DNA of 64,000 nucleotides, taken from Lachnospiraceae bacterium. GTDB lineage: Bacteria; Bacillota; Clostridia; Lachnospirales; Lachnospiraceae. Positions within the stretch are counted from its first letter, which is position 1. The number at the start of each line of letters is the position of its first letter. Location of the stretch: contig SVEC01000001.1 in assembly GCA_015057555.1 (NCBI GenBank), forward strand, positions 186,001 through 250,000, in the 5' to 3' direction. A model generated the notes under the pieces. That model was not told where the DNA came from and searched no databases. It saw nothing but the letters and a program-made list of their open reading frames with translations. Position numbers and translations under genes: made by a program. Shown here piece by piece: positions 9,570-18,612 of the stretch.

Positions 9570-9668
9570 TAAGGTAATAATGTTCAGTGTGGGATTTTAT
9601 GCATTGAAATAGGTATTATGATGAAAAGTTAGACATTTAATTAAATTACAATGAAGGAGGAAAAAACC

Positions 9669-10901
9669 TTGCTTGAAATAAAATCAAACGATGAAAAAAC
9701 CCCTGCAAGAATCCTTGTCATAGGTGTAGGTGGAGCAGGTAACAACGCAGTTAACAGAATGATTGATGAGAATGTGGAGGGTGTAGAGCTTATAGCCATT
9801 AACACAGACAAGCAGATCTTATCACAGAGTAGAGCTACTACTAAGATTCAGATTGGTGAAAAACTGACAAAGGGACTTGGTGCAGGTGCAAAGCCTGAGA
9901 TCGGTGCTAGTGCAGTTGAAGAGAATAGAGAAGAGATTACAGATATCATGAAGGATGCCAATATGGTATTCGTTACATGTGGTATGGGTGGTGGAACTGG
10001 TACAGGTGCTGCTCCTGTAGTTGCTGAAATTGCTAGAAATCTTGGCATTCTTACAGTTGGTGTAGTAACTAAGCCTTTCTCATTCGAGGGTAAGCCTCGT
10101 ATGAACAACGCCATCAATGGTATTGCTAAGCTTAGAGAAAATGTGGATACATTAATAGTAATTCCTAACGATAAGCTTTTACAGATTTGTGATAAGAGAA
10201 CTACAATTCCTGAGGCGCTTAAGAAGGCGGACGAGGTTCTTCAGCAGGGTGTACAGGGTGTAACTGACCTTATCAATAAGCCAGGTCTTATCAACCTTGA
10301 CTTTGCGGATATCCAGACAGTTATGAGGGACAAGGGTGTTGCTCATATTGGTATCGGTACTGCAAGTGGTGATAACAAGGCTGTTGACGCGATTAAGTCA
10401 GCTATGGATAGTCCATTACTTGAAACTACAGTAACAGGCGCTACAGATATTATCGTTAATTTCTCAGGTAATATTGGTATTGTTGAGGCATACGATGCTA
10501 TTACATACCTTACAGAGGTTGCAGGAGATAACGCGAATATTATTTTTGGTACAGTTGATAATGATAATATGGGCGAAGATGTATGTATTACTATCATTGC
10601 TACTGGAATTGAGGCTAACGCTGCAAATGCAGCTACAGTAACAGTTCCACATACTGCTAAGCCACAGGCTAAGCCAAGTGTAACTCCTATCGGTGGAGCT
10701 ACACCAACATACTCAGGACAGCCTATCACAACAGGAACACCAAGTACTGTTAAGCCATCATTCTTAAATACACCAGTGAAGCCAATTAATCAGGGTGTTG
10801 ATATGACAGCTACAAAGGCTACTCCAGTTAGACCACAGCCAGCAGCTGGCGCTAGTAATCCAAACGGTATTAAGATTCCAGACTTCCTTAAGAGAGGTTA
10901 A
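9669..10901 (+). CDS. ftsZ: Cell division GTPase FtsZ
   Basis: Tubulin-like GTPase that polymerises into the Z ring. The GTPase core has [13 protein letters not shown], the tubulin signature GGGTGTGA, and N-K-P-G/D residues in the T7 region ([11 protein letters not shown]). A flexible Pro/Thr linker of about 80 residues leads to the conserved C-terminal peptide IPDFLKRG, which binds partner proteins. An ATG at 9651 is in frame, but the perfect AAGGAGG at 9654-9660 lies downstream of it; the TTG at 9669, eight bases after that site, is the probable start (410 residues, beginning MLEIKSN). The TTG may limit expression. No ftsA is next to it. Confidence 0.97.
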   Translation: MLEIKSNDEKTPARILVIGVGGAGNNAVNRMIDENVEGVELIAINTDKQILSQSRATTKIQIGEKLTKGLGAGAKPEIGASAVEENREEITDIMKDANMVFVTCGMGGGTGTGAAPVVAEIARNLGILTVGVVTKPFSFEGKPRMNNAINGIAKLRENVDTLIVIPNDKLLQICDKRTTIPEALKKADEVLQQGVQGVTDLINKPGLINLDFADIQTVMRDKGVAHIGIGTASGDNKAVDAIKSAMDSPLLETTVTGATDIIVNFSGNIGIVEAYDAITYLTEVAGDNANIIFGTVDNDNMGEDVCITIIATGIEANAANAATVTVPHTAKPQAKPSVTPIGGATPTYSGQPITTGTPSTVKPSFLNTPVKPINQGVDMTATKATPVRPQPAAGASNPNGIKIPDFLKRG

Positions 10902-10915
10902 TTATTAGATTATAT

Positions 10916-10945
10916 AAGGTCTGTCGTATTCCGGCAGACCTTTAC
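10916..10945 (+). terminator. Hairpin after ftsZ, probable terminator
   Basis: An 11-bp stem (AAGGTCTGTCG with CGGCAGACCTT, one G-U pair) and a TATTC loop lie just after the ftsZ stop. The following T run is short (TTTACT), so termination may be partial and allow read-through into the FHA transporter. Confidence 0.6.
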
Positions 10946-10971
10946 TGCATTATAGAGAAAGGTAAGAAAAC

Positions 10972-13584
10972 ATGGATATGAACAATATGGGTGGGGGACA
11001 AACCACATTTTTCGATGAGAATATGCTTGCTGGGTTTCAGGCACAGAACCAAGCAAATAATCAGCAAAAGAAAAATACACTTGTCATAGTTGATAAAAAT
11101 GGTATCAATGAGCTAGATTTAAGTAGTCATACTGATGCTGTTTATTCTTTTGGTCGTAAAAGTGATAATAGTATAGTGATTAATTCTGAGATTGTATCCG
11201 GTCATCATGGAGAGATTTGTATATCAAATGGAGTGTTCTACATTAAGGATAACAACAGCTCAAATGGTACATATATCGCCTACGGTCCACAGTTCTATAA
11301 GGCTGAACCTGGTCAATACTATGGTGGCGACAACAAGGATATGATTATTAGACTTGGTACCAACAAGTCTGTGGGAGAAATAGAAGCGGTTCTTATGCTC
11401 TATGACAATGATGCTGCAAGTGGAACCTGGAGAACCTACAATCTTCACGATGGAGACAACAGCATTGGTCGTGCTGAGGACTGTGACATTAAGATACGAA
11501 ACGTAGCAGTTTCCCGTTATCACGCTGGTGTTAGACATATGAACGGAGAGTTCTATGTATTTGATAATAAGTCAACTAATGGTGTGTTTGTAAATGGTAT
11601 AAAGATAGATAAGCCTGTAAGACTTACAGATAAGGACATCTTCACCATATTAAATACAACCTTTATATTCAGTGCTGGTAAGTTATTTTACAGAGTAAAT
11701 CCGGAAGGTATTGCTCTTAACCTTAAGAATCTTAATAAGGATGTTCCGGCAAAGGGTGGAAAGAAGACTATCCTTGATAAGGTTAGCTTAAGCATAGGAG
11801 CCAATGAATTTGTAGCTATTATAGGTGGTTCCGGTGCAGGAAAAACCACACTTATGACAGCTATGAGTGGTTTTGATACTCAGATTACAGGTGATGTTTT
11901 CTGTAACGGTATTAATCTTAGAGAAAATTTCCAGACCTTGAAAAATGTTATAGGTTTTGTTCCTCAGCAGGATATTATTTACGAGAATATCACTCTTAAG
12001 AAGATGCTTTATTATACAGCAAAGCTTAAGATGCCTGAAGATACAACAAAGGATGAAATTTTCAAGCGAATTCATGATGTCTTAGAAATGGTAGAGCTTT
12101 TAGAACATCAGGATACATATATTAGAAGACTATCAGGTGGTCAGAAGAAGAGAGCAAGTATAGCTGTAGAGCTTCTTGCCAACCCAGGACTTTTCTTCTT
12201 AGATGAGCCAACCTCAGGTCTTGACCCGGGAACAGAACAGCATCTTATGCACACTCTTAGTAGACTTTCTAAGGAGCAGGAAAAAACCATTATAATGGTT
12301 ACTCATACTACCAATAATATTCACCTTTGTGATAAGGTTATAATTATGGGCTACGGTGGAAGACTTTGCTATTGTGGAGCCCCATCTGGTATTAAAGAGT
12401 TCTTTGCTACTGATGATATAGTTGAGGTTTATGATAAGATAACATCCGATACCAAGGGCTGGGAGACAAGATTTAAGCAGTCGGGTATTAATAAATTGGA
12501 TGAGGGATTAGGAACTAATTCCGGGAAGGAGATTAAGCCTAAGAAGGCTAGCAGTCTTAATCAGCTTTCAGTACTTATAAGAAGATACGTAACTCTTATA
12601 AAAAATGATATAGGAAGACTTATGATGATCTTCCTTCAACCAATACTTATAGGTATGCTTATGGCTCTGGTTGCAGAGAAGGGTATCTATGAGAAGATGT
12701 TTGAGACTAGATCTATACTCTTTGCACTTATGAGTGCAGGTATTTGGATGGGACTATTCAATACCATACAAGAGATTTACAAAGAACGAGTTATTCTGAA
12801 ACGAGAATATATGGCCAACCTGAAGCTGCCGATTTATATGCTTTCTAAGTATATAGTTCAAGCTGTTATAGCTATGATTCAGGCAGTTATCCTTGTGGCG
12901 GTATTTGTGCTTATTAAAGGAAAGCCACAGTGTGGTGGCGTTGTGATGGGTAGCGCAGTTTTTGAGATGATGATAACCATCTTCGTTACTGTATATGCTG
13001 CAGCCGCCTTTGGTCTTCTTATATCAGCCATCTCTAAAAATGGAGATAGAGCTATGACTATTGCACCATTTGTGCTTATTATACAGCTGTTGTTCTCAGG
13101 TATTTTATTCTCGCTTGATGGTGTTACAGAGAAGATTTCATATGTAACCTTTAGTCGCTGGTCTATGGAGGCGCTTGGTAGTACAAATGATCTTAATTCC
13201 CTAGAGCCAGTAGGTGAGGAGGAAGCAAGAAAAGCAGAGGAAGAGGCTAAGGAGAAGCAGGATGAGCTTATTGCTAGCTGTAACGATGCCATAGCATCTA
13301 TGCAGGATGCTTATGATGAGACCATCAATGAGCTTCAGGATACTATAGAGTACTACTCGGTTTACGCAAATGACCCACAGACATTCGAGGAATATGAGTC
13401 AGAACCAATGACAGTAGAGGCTCCTGAGGATGATGAGGAAGAAGAGGAAGAGGAAGTAGATGAAATGTTCGTAAGAACTAAGTCCCATATGGGTAAATGC
13501 TGGGGCTTCCTGTTCGTGGTAACCTTCTTGTTTGCAGGAGTAAGTATTGCGGTGCTTACAAAATTAAAGGATGAGCAGAGATAA
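10972..13584 (+). CDS. Double-FHA-domain ABC transporter, ABCG-like half transporter
   Basis: A fusion of phosphothreonine-sensing and transport modules, 870 residues. Two forkhead-associated domains come first (about 35-125 with FGRKSDN and SSNGTYI; about 155-235 with IGRAEDCDI and STNGVFVNG). An ABC ATPase follows with Walker A GGSGAGKTT near 284, signature LSGGQKKRAS near 387 and Walker B FLDEPTSGLD near 407. An ABC2-type membrane domain starts near 535. Before the last helix (about 843-865) there is a long charged segment with a predicted coiled coil and a run of Asp/Glu. Domain order resembles eukaryotic ABCG proteins. Substrate and direction are unknown. FHA domains bind phosphothreonine, so PrkC (40.5 kb) is a possible upstream kinase; that is inference. 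Confidence 0.85.
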   Translation: MDMNNMGGGQTTFFDENMLAGFQAQNQANNQQKKNTLVIVDKNGINELDLSSHTDAVYSFGRKSDNSIVINSEIVSGHHGEICISNGVFYIKDNNSSNGTYIAYGPQFYKAEPGQYYGGDNKDMIIRLGTNKSVGEIEAVLMLYDNDAASGTWRTYNLHDGDNSIGRAEDCDIKIRNVAVSRYHAGVRHMNGEFYVFDNKSTNGVFVNGIKIDKPVRLTDKDIFTILNTTFIFSAGKLFYRVNPEGIALNLKNLNKDVPAKGGKKTILDKVSLSIGANEFVAIIGGSGAGKTTLMTAMSGFDTQITGDVFCNGINLRENFQTLKNVIGFVPQQDIIYENITLKKMLYYTAKLKMPEDTTKDEIFKRIHDVLEMVELLEHQDTYIRRLSGGQKKRASIAVELLANPGLFFLDEPTSGLDPGTEQHLMHTLSRLSKEQEKTIIMVTHTTNNIHLCDKVIIMGYGGRLCYCGAPSGIKEFFATDDIVEVYDKITSDTKGWETRFKQSGINKLDEGLGTNSGKEIKPKKASSLNQLSVLIRRYVTLIKNDIGRLMMIFLQPILIGMLMALVAEKGIYEKMFETRSILFALMSAGIWMGLFNTIQEIYKERVILKREYMANLKLPIYMLSKYIVQAVIAMIQAVILVAVFVLIKGKPQCGGVVMGSAVFEMMITIFVTVYAAAAFGLLISAISKNGDRAMTIAPFVLIIQLLFSGILFSLDGVTEKISYVTFSRWSMEALGSTNDLNSLEPVGEEEARKAEEEAKEKQDELIASCNDAIASMQDAYDETINELQDTIEYYSVYANDPQTFEEYESEPMTVEAPEDDEEEEEEEVDEMFVRTKSHMGKCWGFLFVVTFLFAGVSIAVLTKLKDEQR

Positions 13585-13587
13585 TAC

Positions 13588-13620
13588 AAAAATAGACTGG
13601 CAATTGCCAGTCTATTTTTT
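13588..13620. terminator. Bidirectional terminator between two convergent genes
   Basis: A perfect 32-base palindrome centred at 13603/13604, with stem GACTGGCAA/TTGCCAGTC flanked by A-run and T-run, serves as an intrinsic terminator on both strands. The stop codon of the minus-strand transglycosylase falls inside it. Confidence 0.92.
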
Positions 13621-14452
13621 ATATTAAGTCGATATTGCGCTTGTTATACTGTATGCTTCCCAATCTAAATAAATCCGCTAATGAATCATTCTCATCGCTA
13701 CCTGATGAGCTGTCATCTGTATCGCCTATGCTAGCAATAATATCTAGCATAGTGTTGAAGTAAGTCATAAGCATTTGGTATTCCGAGTAAGAAAAATATT
13801 CATCTAGCTTGTCTTGTAAATCTGCAAGTTGCTGGTCGGTTACTGTTTGGTCATATCCAATCTGAGTAGTGTCTCCATTTACAGTAACAGTTTTGCCGTT
13901 AGTATCAACGCCTTGTTCTAGGTATCTCATAACAGTTACAACGTAGTTTTGGGTTTCTTCAAATGGTGGCACACCACCATATTTTTCTACATTTCCAGGC
14001 CCTGCATTATATCCTGCAAGCATAAGCTTAACATTTCCATCATATAATTTATCTAGCTGGCTTAATAGCTTGGCTCCACCCATAATGTTTTGGTATGGGT
14101 CGTAAGCATCAGTTACGCCTAAGGACTCAGCTGTGGCTGGCATAAGCTGCATGATTCCCATAGCTCCACAGTGGGAGGTTGCCTCAGGGTTAAAGTTAGA
14201 CTCTGCCTTAGCTACTGCCTTAAGCAAATCTACAGATACACCATATTTTTTAGATGCCTCTGCAAATATACTGTCTAAGTCCATAGTTTTCTCGGCAGGA
14301 GCTTTATTAGCTTTTTCCTGCTCCAATAATTGGTCAAAGACGCTTTGTCCTATATTTTTTGTAGTAGCATTATTAGAAGCCTTGGTGGCATTTGCTACTG
14401 CATAAGCATTATATACATTTTCATCTACATATCCTAATCCATCTATGTACAT
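13619..14452 (-). CDS. Leaderless lytic transglycosylase (SLT domain)
   Basis: A family-1 lytic transglycosylase domain cleaves the MurNAc-GlcNAc bond with formation of 1,6-anhydro ends. The core at about residues 65-175 has the catalytic Glu84 in AKAESNF, then GAMGIMQLMPATAE and AGYNAGPGNV. The C-terminal hundred residues are acidic and not recognised. No signal peptide or membrane helix is present; the N-terminus is polar (MYIDGLGYVDEN). Export by a non-Sec route, such as the flagellar system, is a possibility. An upstream GTG at 14461 is in frame, but AGGAAG sits one base before it, so the ATG at 14452 is preferred (277 residues). Confidence 0.85.
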   Translation of the reverse strand: MYIDGLGYVDENVYNAYAVANATKASNNATTKNIGQSVFDQLLEQEKANKAPAEKTMDLDSIFAEASKKYGVSVDLLKAVAKAESNFNPEATSHCGAMGIMQLMPATAESLGVTDAYDPYQNIMGGAKLLSQLDKLYDGNVKLMLAGYNAGPGNVEKYGGVPPFEETQNYVVTVMRYLEQGVDTNGKTVTVNGDTTQIGYDQTVTDQQLADLQDKLDEYFSYSEYQMLMTYFNTMLDIIASIGDTDDSSSGSDENDSLADLFRLGSIQYNKRNIDLI

Positions 14453-14590
14453 AAATATCACTTCCTATTTGTAAAAATAATGGAGCATTATATTCCATTT
14501 GTTCATAGAGGTAGTGTAGCTTATTTTTTGCGTTATGACAAGTACATATTCCATTTTTTAAAATGCTTATAAAATACTGCAGTGCTTTAC

Positions 14591-14619
14591 TTGATAAAGC
14601 CTTGAAAATATAATATAAT
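14591..14619 (+). promoter_or_regulatory. Sigma-A promoter for the nnr-alr-mazF group
   Basis: TTGATA (14591-14596), a 17-base spacer and a consensus TATAAT (14614-14619) end 33 bases before the ATG of the NAD(P)HX repair gene. This lies in the 200-bp divergent gap with the transglycosylase. A TATAAT is also present on the minus strand (14487-14492) but without a convincing -35. Confidence 0.75.
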
Positions 14620-14652
14620 ATGCTGTTGTAATGATAATCGGAGGATAGGATT

Positions 14653-16164
14653 ATGAATTATATTGCCAGTGGCGATGAAATGAGTCGCATAGATAATTAT
14701 GCTATAAATGTTATTGGTATACCACAGATGGTACTGATGGAGAGAGCTGCTCTTTCTGTATATAGCTACATTGAAAGCAAGTTCGATAAGGACTCAAAGG
14801 TTCTTGTTGTTGTAGAAGGCGGAAATAACGGCGGAGATGGACTTGCATTGGCTAGAATTCTTCATGGGAATGGCTATGATGTGGAGATTTACTGGGGTGA
14901 AATTCTTGGTAAAACCAGTGACGCCTTTAAGACCCAGCTTGAGATAGTTAAGAAGCTTAATGTTAAATTTGCTGATGATATAGTAGATTGTGGATATGAT
15001 GTGGTGGTGGACGCTGTATTTGGTGCAGGTCTTAACCGAGCTATAACTGGAAAGCTTGCAGATATTATAAATGCCATGAATGATGTGGATGCTTTTAAGC
15101 TGGCAGTGGATATTCCTTCAGGTATAGATGCCACAAATGGTTATGTCTTAGGCACTGCCTTTAGAGCAGATGCAACAGTGACCTTTGCAATTATGAAGAT
15201 GGGGCTTCTCACAGGTATGGGTTATGAATATAGTGGTCAGGTTACAGTGGCTGACATTGGAATCCCTAAGAAAGCTATTGATTACATAGAACCGGATCTT
15301 TACACCTACGATGGTAATGATGTGGACAGACTTCTTCCTTACAGAAAGTTTGATTCTCATAAGGGTAGCTATGGTAAGATAGGAGTTATAGGTGGAAGTA
15401 AAAATATGGCTGGAGCAGCTATGTTTTCAGCAGAAGCAGCCTATAGAATGGGTTGTGGTTTGGTTAGAATCTGCACTGTTGAGGAGAATAGAGAGATTAT
15501 GCAGAGTAAGCTTCCCGAGGCTATGCTTACAACCTTTGACCCAAAGGATAAGAACAGTGTTAGAGAAGCTACAAAGTCTATGCTTAGCTGGTCTGATGTT
15601 ATAATTTTAGGGCCTGGACTTAGTACTAAAGAATATGCAACCTATATAGTTGAGAAGGTGCTTAGAGATTATAAGGGAACCATAGTCCTTGATGCGGATG
15701 GGTTAAATATTGTTGCTCAAAATAAACAGTGGCTTACCGATACCCAGGCAAGAGTAATTATTACTCCACATCTGGCAGAGATGTCAAGACTAACAGAGGT
15801 TAAGACTGGTGAGATAAAGAGTAACAAATATGAGGTTGCTAAAAACTTTGCAAAAGATAATGATATCGTGGTAGTGTTAAAGGACGCAAGAACTGTAGTA
15901 TCAGAAGGTGGAGTTCAGGCATATATTAATACTACAGGTAATAATGGAATGGCTACAGGAGGTTCTGGTGATGTGTTGGCAGGCATAATCGGTGGACTTT
16001 GTGGTCAGAATATGGACGAATTTGAGGCGGCTAAGCTAGGTGTATGCTTACATGGCTTGGCAGGCCAGGAGGCTGCTATAAGCAGAGGAAGATACAGTAT
16101 GATAGCCAGTGATATTGTTAAAGGTATTACAGCGGTACTTAAAGGAGATTATTATGTCGGTTAA
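14653..16164 (+). CDS. nnr: Bifunctional NAD(P)H-hydrate epimerase / ADP-dependent dehydratase
   Basis: Repairs hydrated NADH and NADPH: the N-terminal YjeF_N domain (about 1-210) epimerises R-NAD(P)HX, with GGNNGGDGLALAR as signature, and the C-terminal ribokinase-like domain (about 220-500) dehydrates S-NAD(P)HX using ADP, with GSKNMAGAA, GPGLSTKE, DADGLN and TGGSGDVLAG. Total length of 503 residues matches the fused family. The ATG at 14653 follows GGAGGATA. The gene overlaps the start of alr by 11 bases, so the two are translationally coupled. Confidence 0.95.
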   Translation: MNYIASGDEMSRIDNYAINVIGIPQMVLMERAALSVYSYIESKFDKDSKVLVVVEGGNNGGDGLALARILHGNGYDVEIYWGEILGKTSDAFKTQLEIVKKLNVKFADDIVDCGYDVVVDAVFGAGLNRAITGKLADIINAMNDVDAFKLAVDIPSGIDATNGYVLGTAFRADATVTFAIMKMGLLTGMGYEYSGQVTVADIGIPKKAIDYIEPDLYTYDGNDVDRLLPYRKFDSHKGSYGKIGVIGGSKNMAGAAMFSAEAAYRMGCGLVRICTVEENREIMQSKLPEAMLTTFDPKDKNSVREATKSMLSWSDVIILGPGLSTKEYATYIVEKVLRDYKGTIVLDADGLNIVAQNKQWLTDTQARVIITPHLAEMSRLTEVKTGEIKSNKYEVAKNFAKDNDIVVVLKDARTVVSEGGVQAYINTTGNNGMATGGSGDVLAGIIGGLCGQNMDEFEAAKLGVCLHGLAGQEAAISRGRYSMIASDIVKGITAVLKGDYYVG

Positions 16165-17323
16165 TAAACCAGGATATAATAGAATATATGCTAGGATTAA
16201 TATGGATAATCTAAGGGAAAATATCCTTAAGATGAAGTCTATGACAAAGCCGGATATTAAGGTGCTTGCAGTAGTGAAGGCAGATGCCTATGGTCACGGC
16301 GCAGTGGGAGTATCCCAGAGAATTAGAGATTTGGCAGATTACTTTGGTGTTGCAACCATAGATGAGGCTGTGGAACTAAGATTAGCAGGAATCACCGAAC
16401 CTATTATGATAATTGGGTATACAGATTCGGAGGATTTTCCAAAGCTTATAAAGTACAATATAACTCAGGCAGTGTATGATGTAGCTGAATGTGAGAAGCT
16501 ATCTCGAGTTGCATTAGATTCAAAAACCAAGGTTAAGGTTCATATAAAAATTGATACCGGTATGGGAAGAATAGGCTTTTCTGCAGATGAAGCAGGTGTA
16601 AATGAAGCCTTAAGGCTAAAGGATATGCCGGGACTTGACATAGAGGGAATATTTACTCATTATGCAAAGGCTGATGAGTATGACAAGACGTATTCTATCA
16701 AGCAAAAGGAAAGCTTTTTGTGGTTTATTCAGCGTATGGAAGCTGCAGGTGTTACATTTGCACTTAAGCATATAGATAACAGTGCAGGAACAATGGAAAT
16801 GGATGACCAGGAGTTTGATATGGTTAGACTTGGTATAGTAACCTATGGTTTATATCCATCTGATGAGGTGGATAAGTCTGTGGAGATAAAGCCGGTTATG
16901 TCTCTTATTTCTCATGTTTCTCATGTAAAAACAGTGGAGCCAGGAAAGGCTATAAGCTATGGAGGAACTTATGTGACTGAGGATGTAAGAAAAATAGCCA
17001 CTGTTACTGTGGGCTATGCTGATGGATATCCTAGAGCTCAGTCAAATCTTGGAAGAGTCATTGTTAGAGGAGAATATGCGCCTATAATTGGTCGAGTTTG
17101 TATGGATCAGATGATGATAGATGTTACAGATATACCAGGCGTATCAGTTAAAGATGAGGTAATATTGATTGGTGGCACCAATGATAAATATATTTCTGTA
17201 GAGGAGGTTGTAAGACATGCCAACAGCTTTAATTATGAGTTGGTGTGTCATATAGGAAGACGAGTTCCTCACGTATACCATGAGGATGGAACAGACACAG
17301 TTTGTGTAAATTATCTGGTGTAA
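16154..17323 (+). CDS. alr: Alanine racemase
   Basis: PLP enzyme that makes D-alanine for peptidoglycan. Lys42 in VVKADAYGHG carries PLP; the second-face catalytic tyrosine is in the SYGGTYV segment near residue 270; VGYADGYPR and GRVCMDQMMIDV are further hallmarks. The start is the ATG at 16154, seven bases after AGGAG (16143-16147), inside the end of the preceding gene; a longer in-frame extension to 16109 has no ribosome site. The protein is 389 residues, normal for the family. The alr-mazF neighbourhood is common in Firmicutes. Confidence 0.96.
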   Translation: MSVNKPGYNRIYARINMDNLRENILKMKSMTKPDIKVLAVVKADAYGHGAVGVSQRIRDLADYFGVATIDEAVELRLAGITEPIMIIGYTDSEDFPKLIKYNITQAVYDVAECEKLSRVALDSKTKVKVHIKIDTGMGRIGFSADEAGVNEALRLKDMPGLDIEGIFTHYAKADEYDKTYSIKQKESFLWFIQRMEAAGVTFALKHIDNSAGTMEMDDQEFDMVRLGIVTYGLYPSDEVDKSVEIKPVMSLISHVSHVKTVEPGKAISYGGTYVTEDVRKIATVTVGYADGYPRAQSNLGRVIVRGEYAPIIGRVCMDQMMIDVTDIPGVSVKDEVILIGGTNDKYISVEEVVRHANSFNYELVCHIGRRVPHVYHEDGTDTVCVNYLV

Positions 17324-17398
17324 AAGAAAGATATGTATATACCTATTGATTATTGGAAATACTTTCATTAGTTAAATAACAATAGGAGTGTGAAACCA

Positions 17399-17740
17399 GT
17401 GATAATCAGACGTGGAGATATATATTATGCTGACTTAAGACCAGTGATTGGATCTGAGCAGGGCGGAGTAAGACCAGTACTTATTATACAAAACGAAACA
17501 GGTAATAAACATAGTTCCACAGTAATCATTGCAGCTATAACATCTCAATTACACAAGGCTAAGCTACCTACCCACGTGGAGCTTGATGCAAGGTATTGCG
17601 ATATAGCTAAGGATTCTGTTATACTATTAGAACAATTAAGAACTATTGATAAGCAAAGGCTTAAGGAAAAGGTGTGCCATCTGGATGATAATATTATAGT
17701 TAGGGTCAATGAAGCACTTAAGATAAGCCTTGAATTATAA
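17399..17740 (+). CDS. mazF: MazF/NdoA-family endoribonuclease toxin, no antitoxin gene adjacent
   Basis: A small SH3-like sequence-specific RNase of 113 residues. Visible signatures are [25 protein letters not shown] (catalytic Arg region), VIIAAITS and [17 protein letters not shown] at 17390 is in frame, but AGGAG (17384-17388) is one base from it; the GTG at 17399, ten bases downstream of the site, gives the standard family N-terminus. In Bacillus an antitoxin gene sits between alr and ndoA; here only 75 bases separate alr from this start, with no room for one. The 20-bp gap to the next gene suggests cotranscription with the CBS protein. Confidence 0.92.
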   Translation: MIIRRGDIYYADLRPVIGSEQGGVRPVLIIQNETGNKHSSTVIIAAITSQLHKAKLPTHVELDARYCDIAKDSVILLEQLRTIDKQRLKEKVCHLDDNIIVRVNEALKISLEL

Positions 17741-17760
17741 ATTATAAAGGAGAAATAGAA

Positions 17761-18606
17761 ATGTCCCAAAGCGGTCCCAGTAGTTTAAAAAAATTATTTG
17801 GAAAAAGGATTAACGAGGAAAAAGTGGAGGAAGAAATTCTTTCTATGGTTGAGGAAGGTCATGAACAGGGGCTCATAGAGGAATCTGAAGCAGAGATGAT
17901 TTCAAATATTATGGAATTTTCTGACAAGGATGCCAGAGATATAATGACCAATCGTCAAAAGATTTTAGCTATGGAAGATACACTAAATGTGGAGGAAGCC
18001 ATACGATTTGTTATAGAAAATAATTATTCCAGATACCCTGTATACCATGAGGATATGGACAATATACTTGGTGTTGTACATCTAAAGGATTTGGTAGAGG
18101 TATATATGAAGAATCCAGAGGCAAGTATAACAGAGGTTATGGAAGAGCCAATATTTATTCATCCAACATTTAATATCAATAAGCTTTTGCAGAAGATGCA
18201 AAGTGAAAAGATACATATGTCTGTGGTGGTGGATGAATACGGACAGACAGATGGTATAGTCTGTATGGAGGATATTATTGAGGAGATAGTAGGAAATATA
18301 TTTGACGAGCATGATGTGGTGGAGGAAGAAAGCATCAAGGAAATATCTGAGGATGCCTATATGATGGCAGGAGACGCTTCCTTGCTAGATGTGTCAGATG
18401 AGTTAGAAATAGAATTTCCGGATGAGGATTTCGAAACCCTAAACGGCTTTATGCTTTACAAGCTGGGAAGACTTCCTGAGGAGAATGAAACTACAGAGAT
18501 TATTTATCAGGGCTACAAATTTGTCCCTGTTGAAATATGTGACAAGATGATAACTCTTGTCAGAGTTGAAAAAATCGAAGAAGAAATTAATGAGGATAAG
18601 GAGTAA
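17761..18606 (+). CDS. CorC/HlyC-type CBS-domain protein
   Basis: A soluble 281-residue protein with a CBS pair (about 58-180; DIMTNRQKI, NNYSRYPVYHEDMDNILGVV, MSVVVDEYGQTDGIVCMEDIIEEIVG) and a C-terminal CorC_HlyC domain (about 195-270; DFETLNGFMLYKLGRLP). Family members bind adenine nucleotides and are linked to magnesium or cobalt transport and resistance; many carry an N-terminal DUF21 membrane domain, which this one lacks. Older annotations call such proteins haemolysins without direct evidence. Clear ribosome site AAAGGAG before the ATG. Confidence 0.88.
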   Translation: MSQSGPSSLKKLFGKRINEEKVEEEILSMVEEGHEQGLIEESEAEMISNIMEFSDKDARDIMTNRQKILAMEDTLNVEEAIRFVIENNYSRYPVYHEDMDNILGVVHLKDLVEVYMKNPEASITEVMEEPIFIHPTFNINKLLQKMQSEKIHMSVVVDEYGQTDGIVCMEDIIEEIVGNIFDEHDVVEEESIKEISEDAYMMAGDASLLDVSDELEIEFPDEDFETLNGFMLYKLGRLPEENETTEIIYQGYKFVPVEICDKMITLVRVEKIEEEINEDKE

Positions 18607-18612
18607 CTTAAG

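Noticed and set aside
12879-13292. 137-codon minus-strand frame inside the FHA transporter
   Set aside because: It is antisense to the membrane domain and coiled coil; Ser/Ala-rich sequence is a codon shadow, with no family match.
14462-14590. Promoter for the minus-strand transglycosylase
   Set aside because: A TATAAT is present on that strand (14487-14492), but no acceptable -35 at 16-18 bases and no extended -10.
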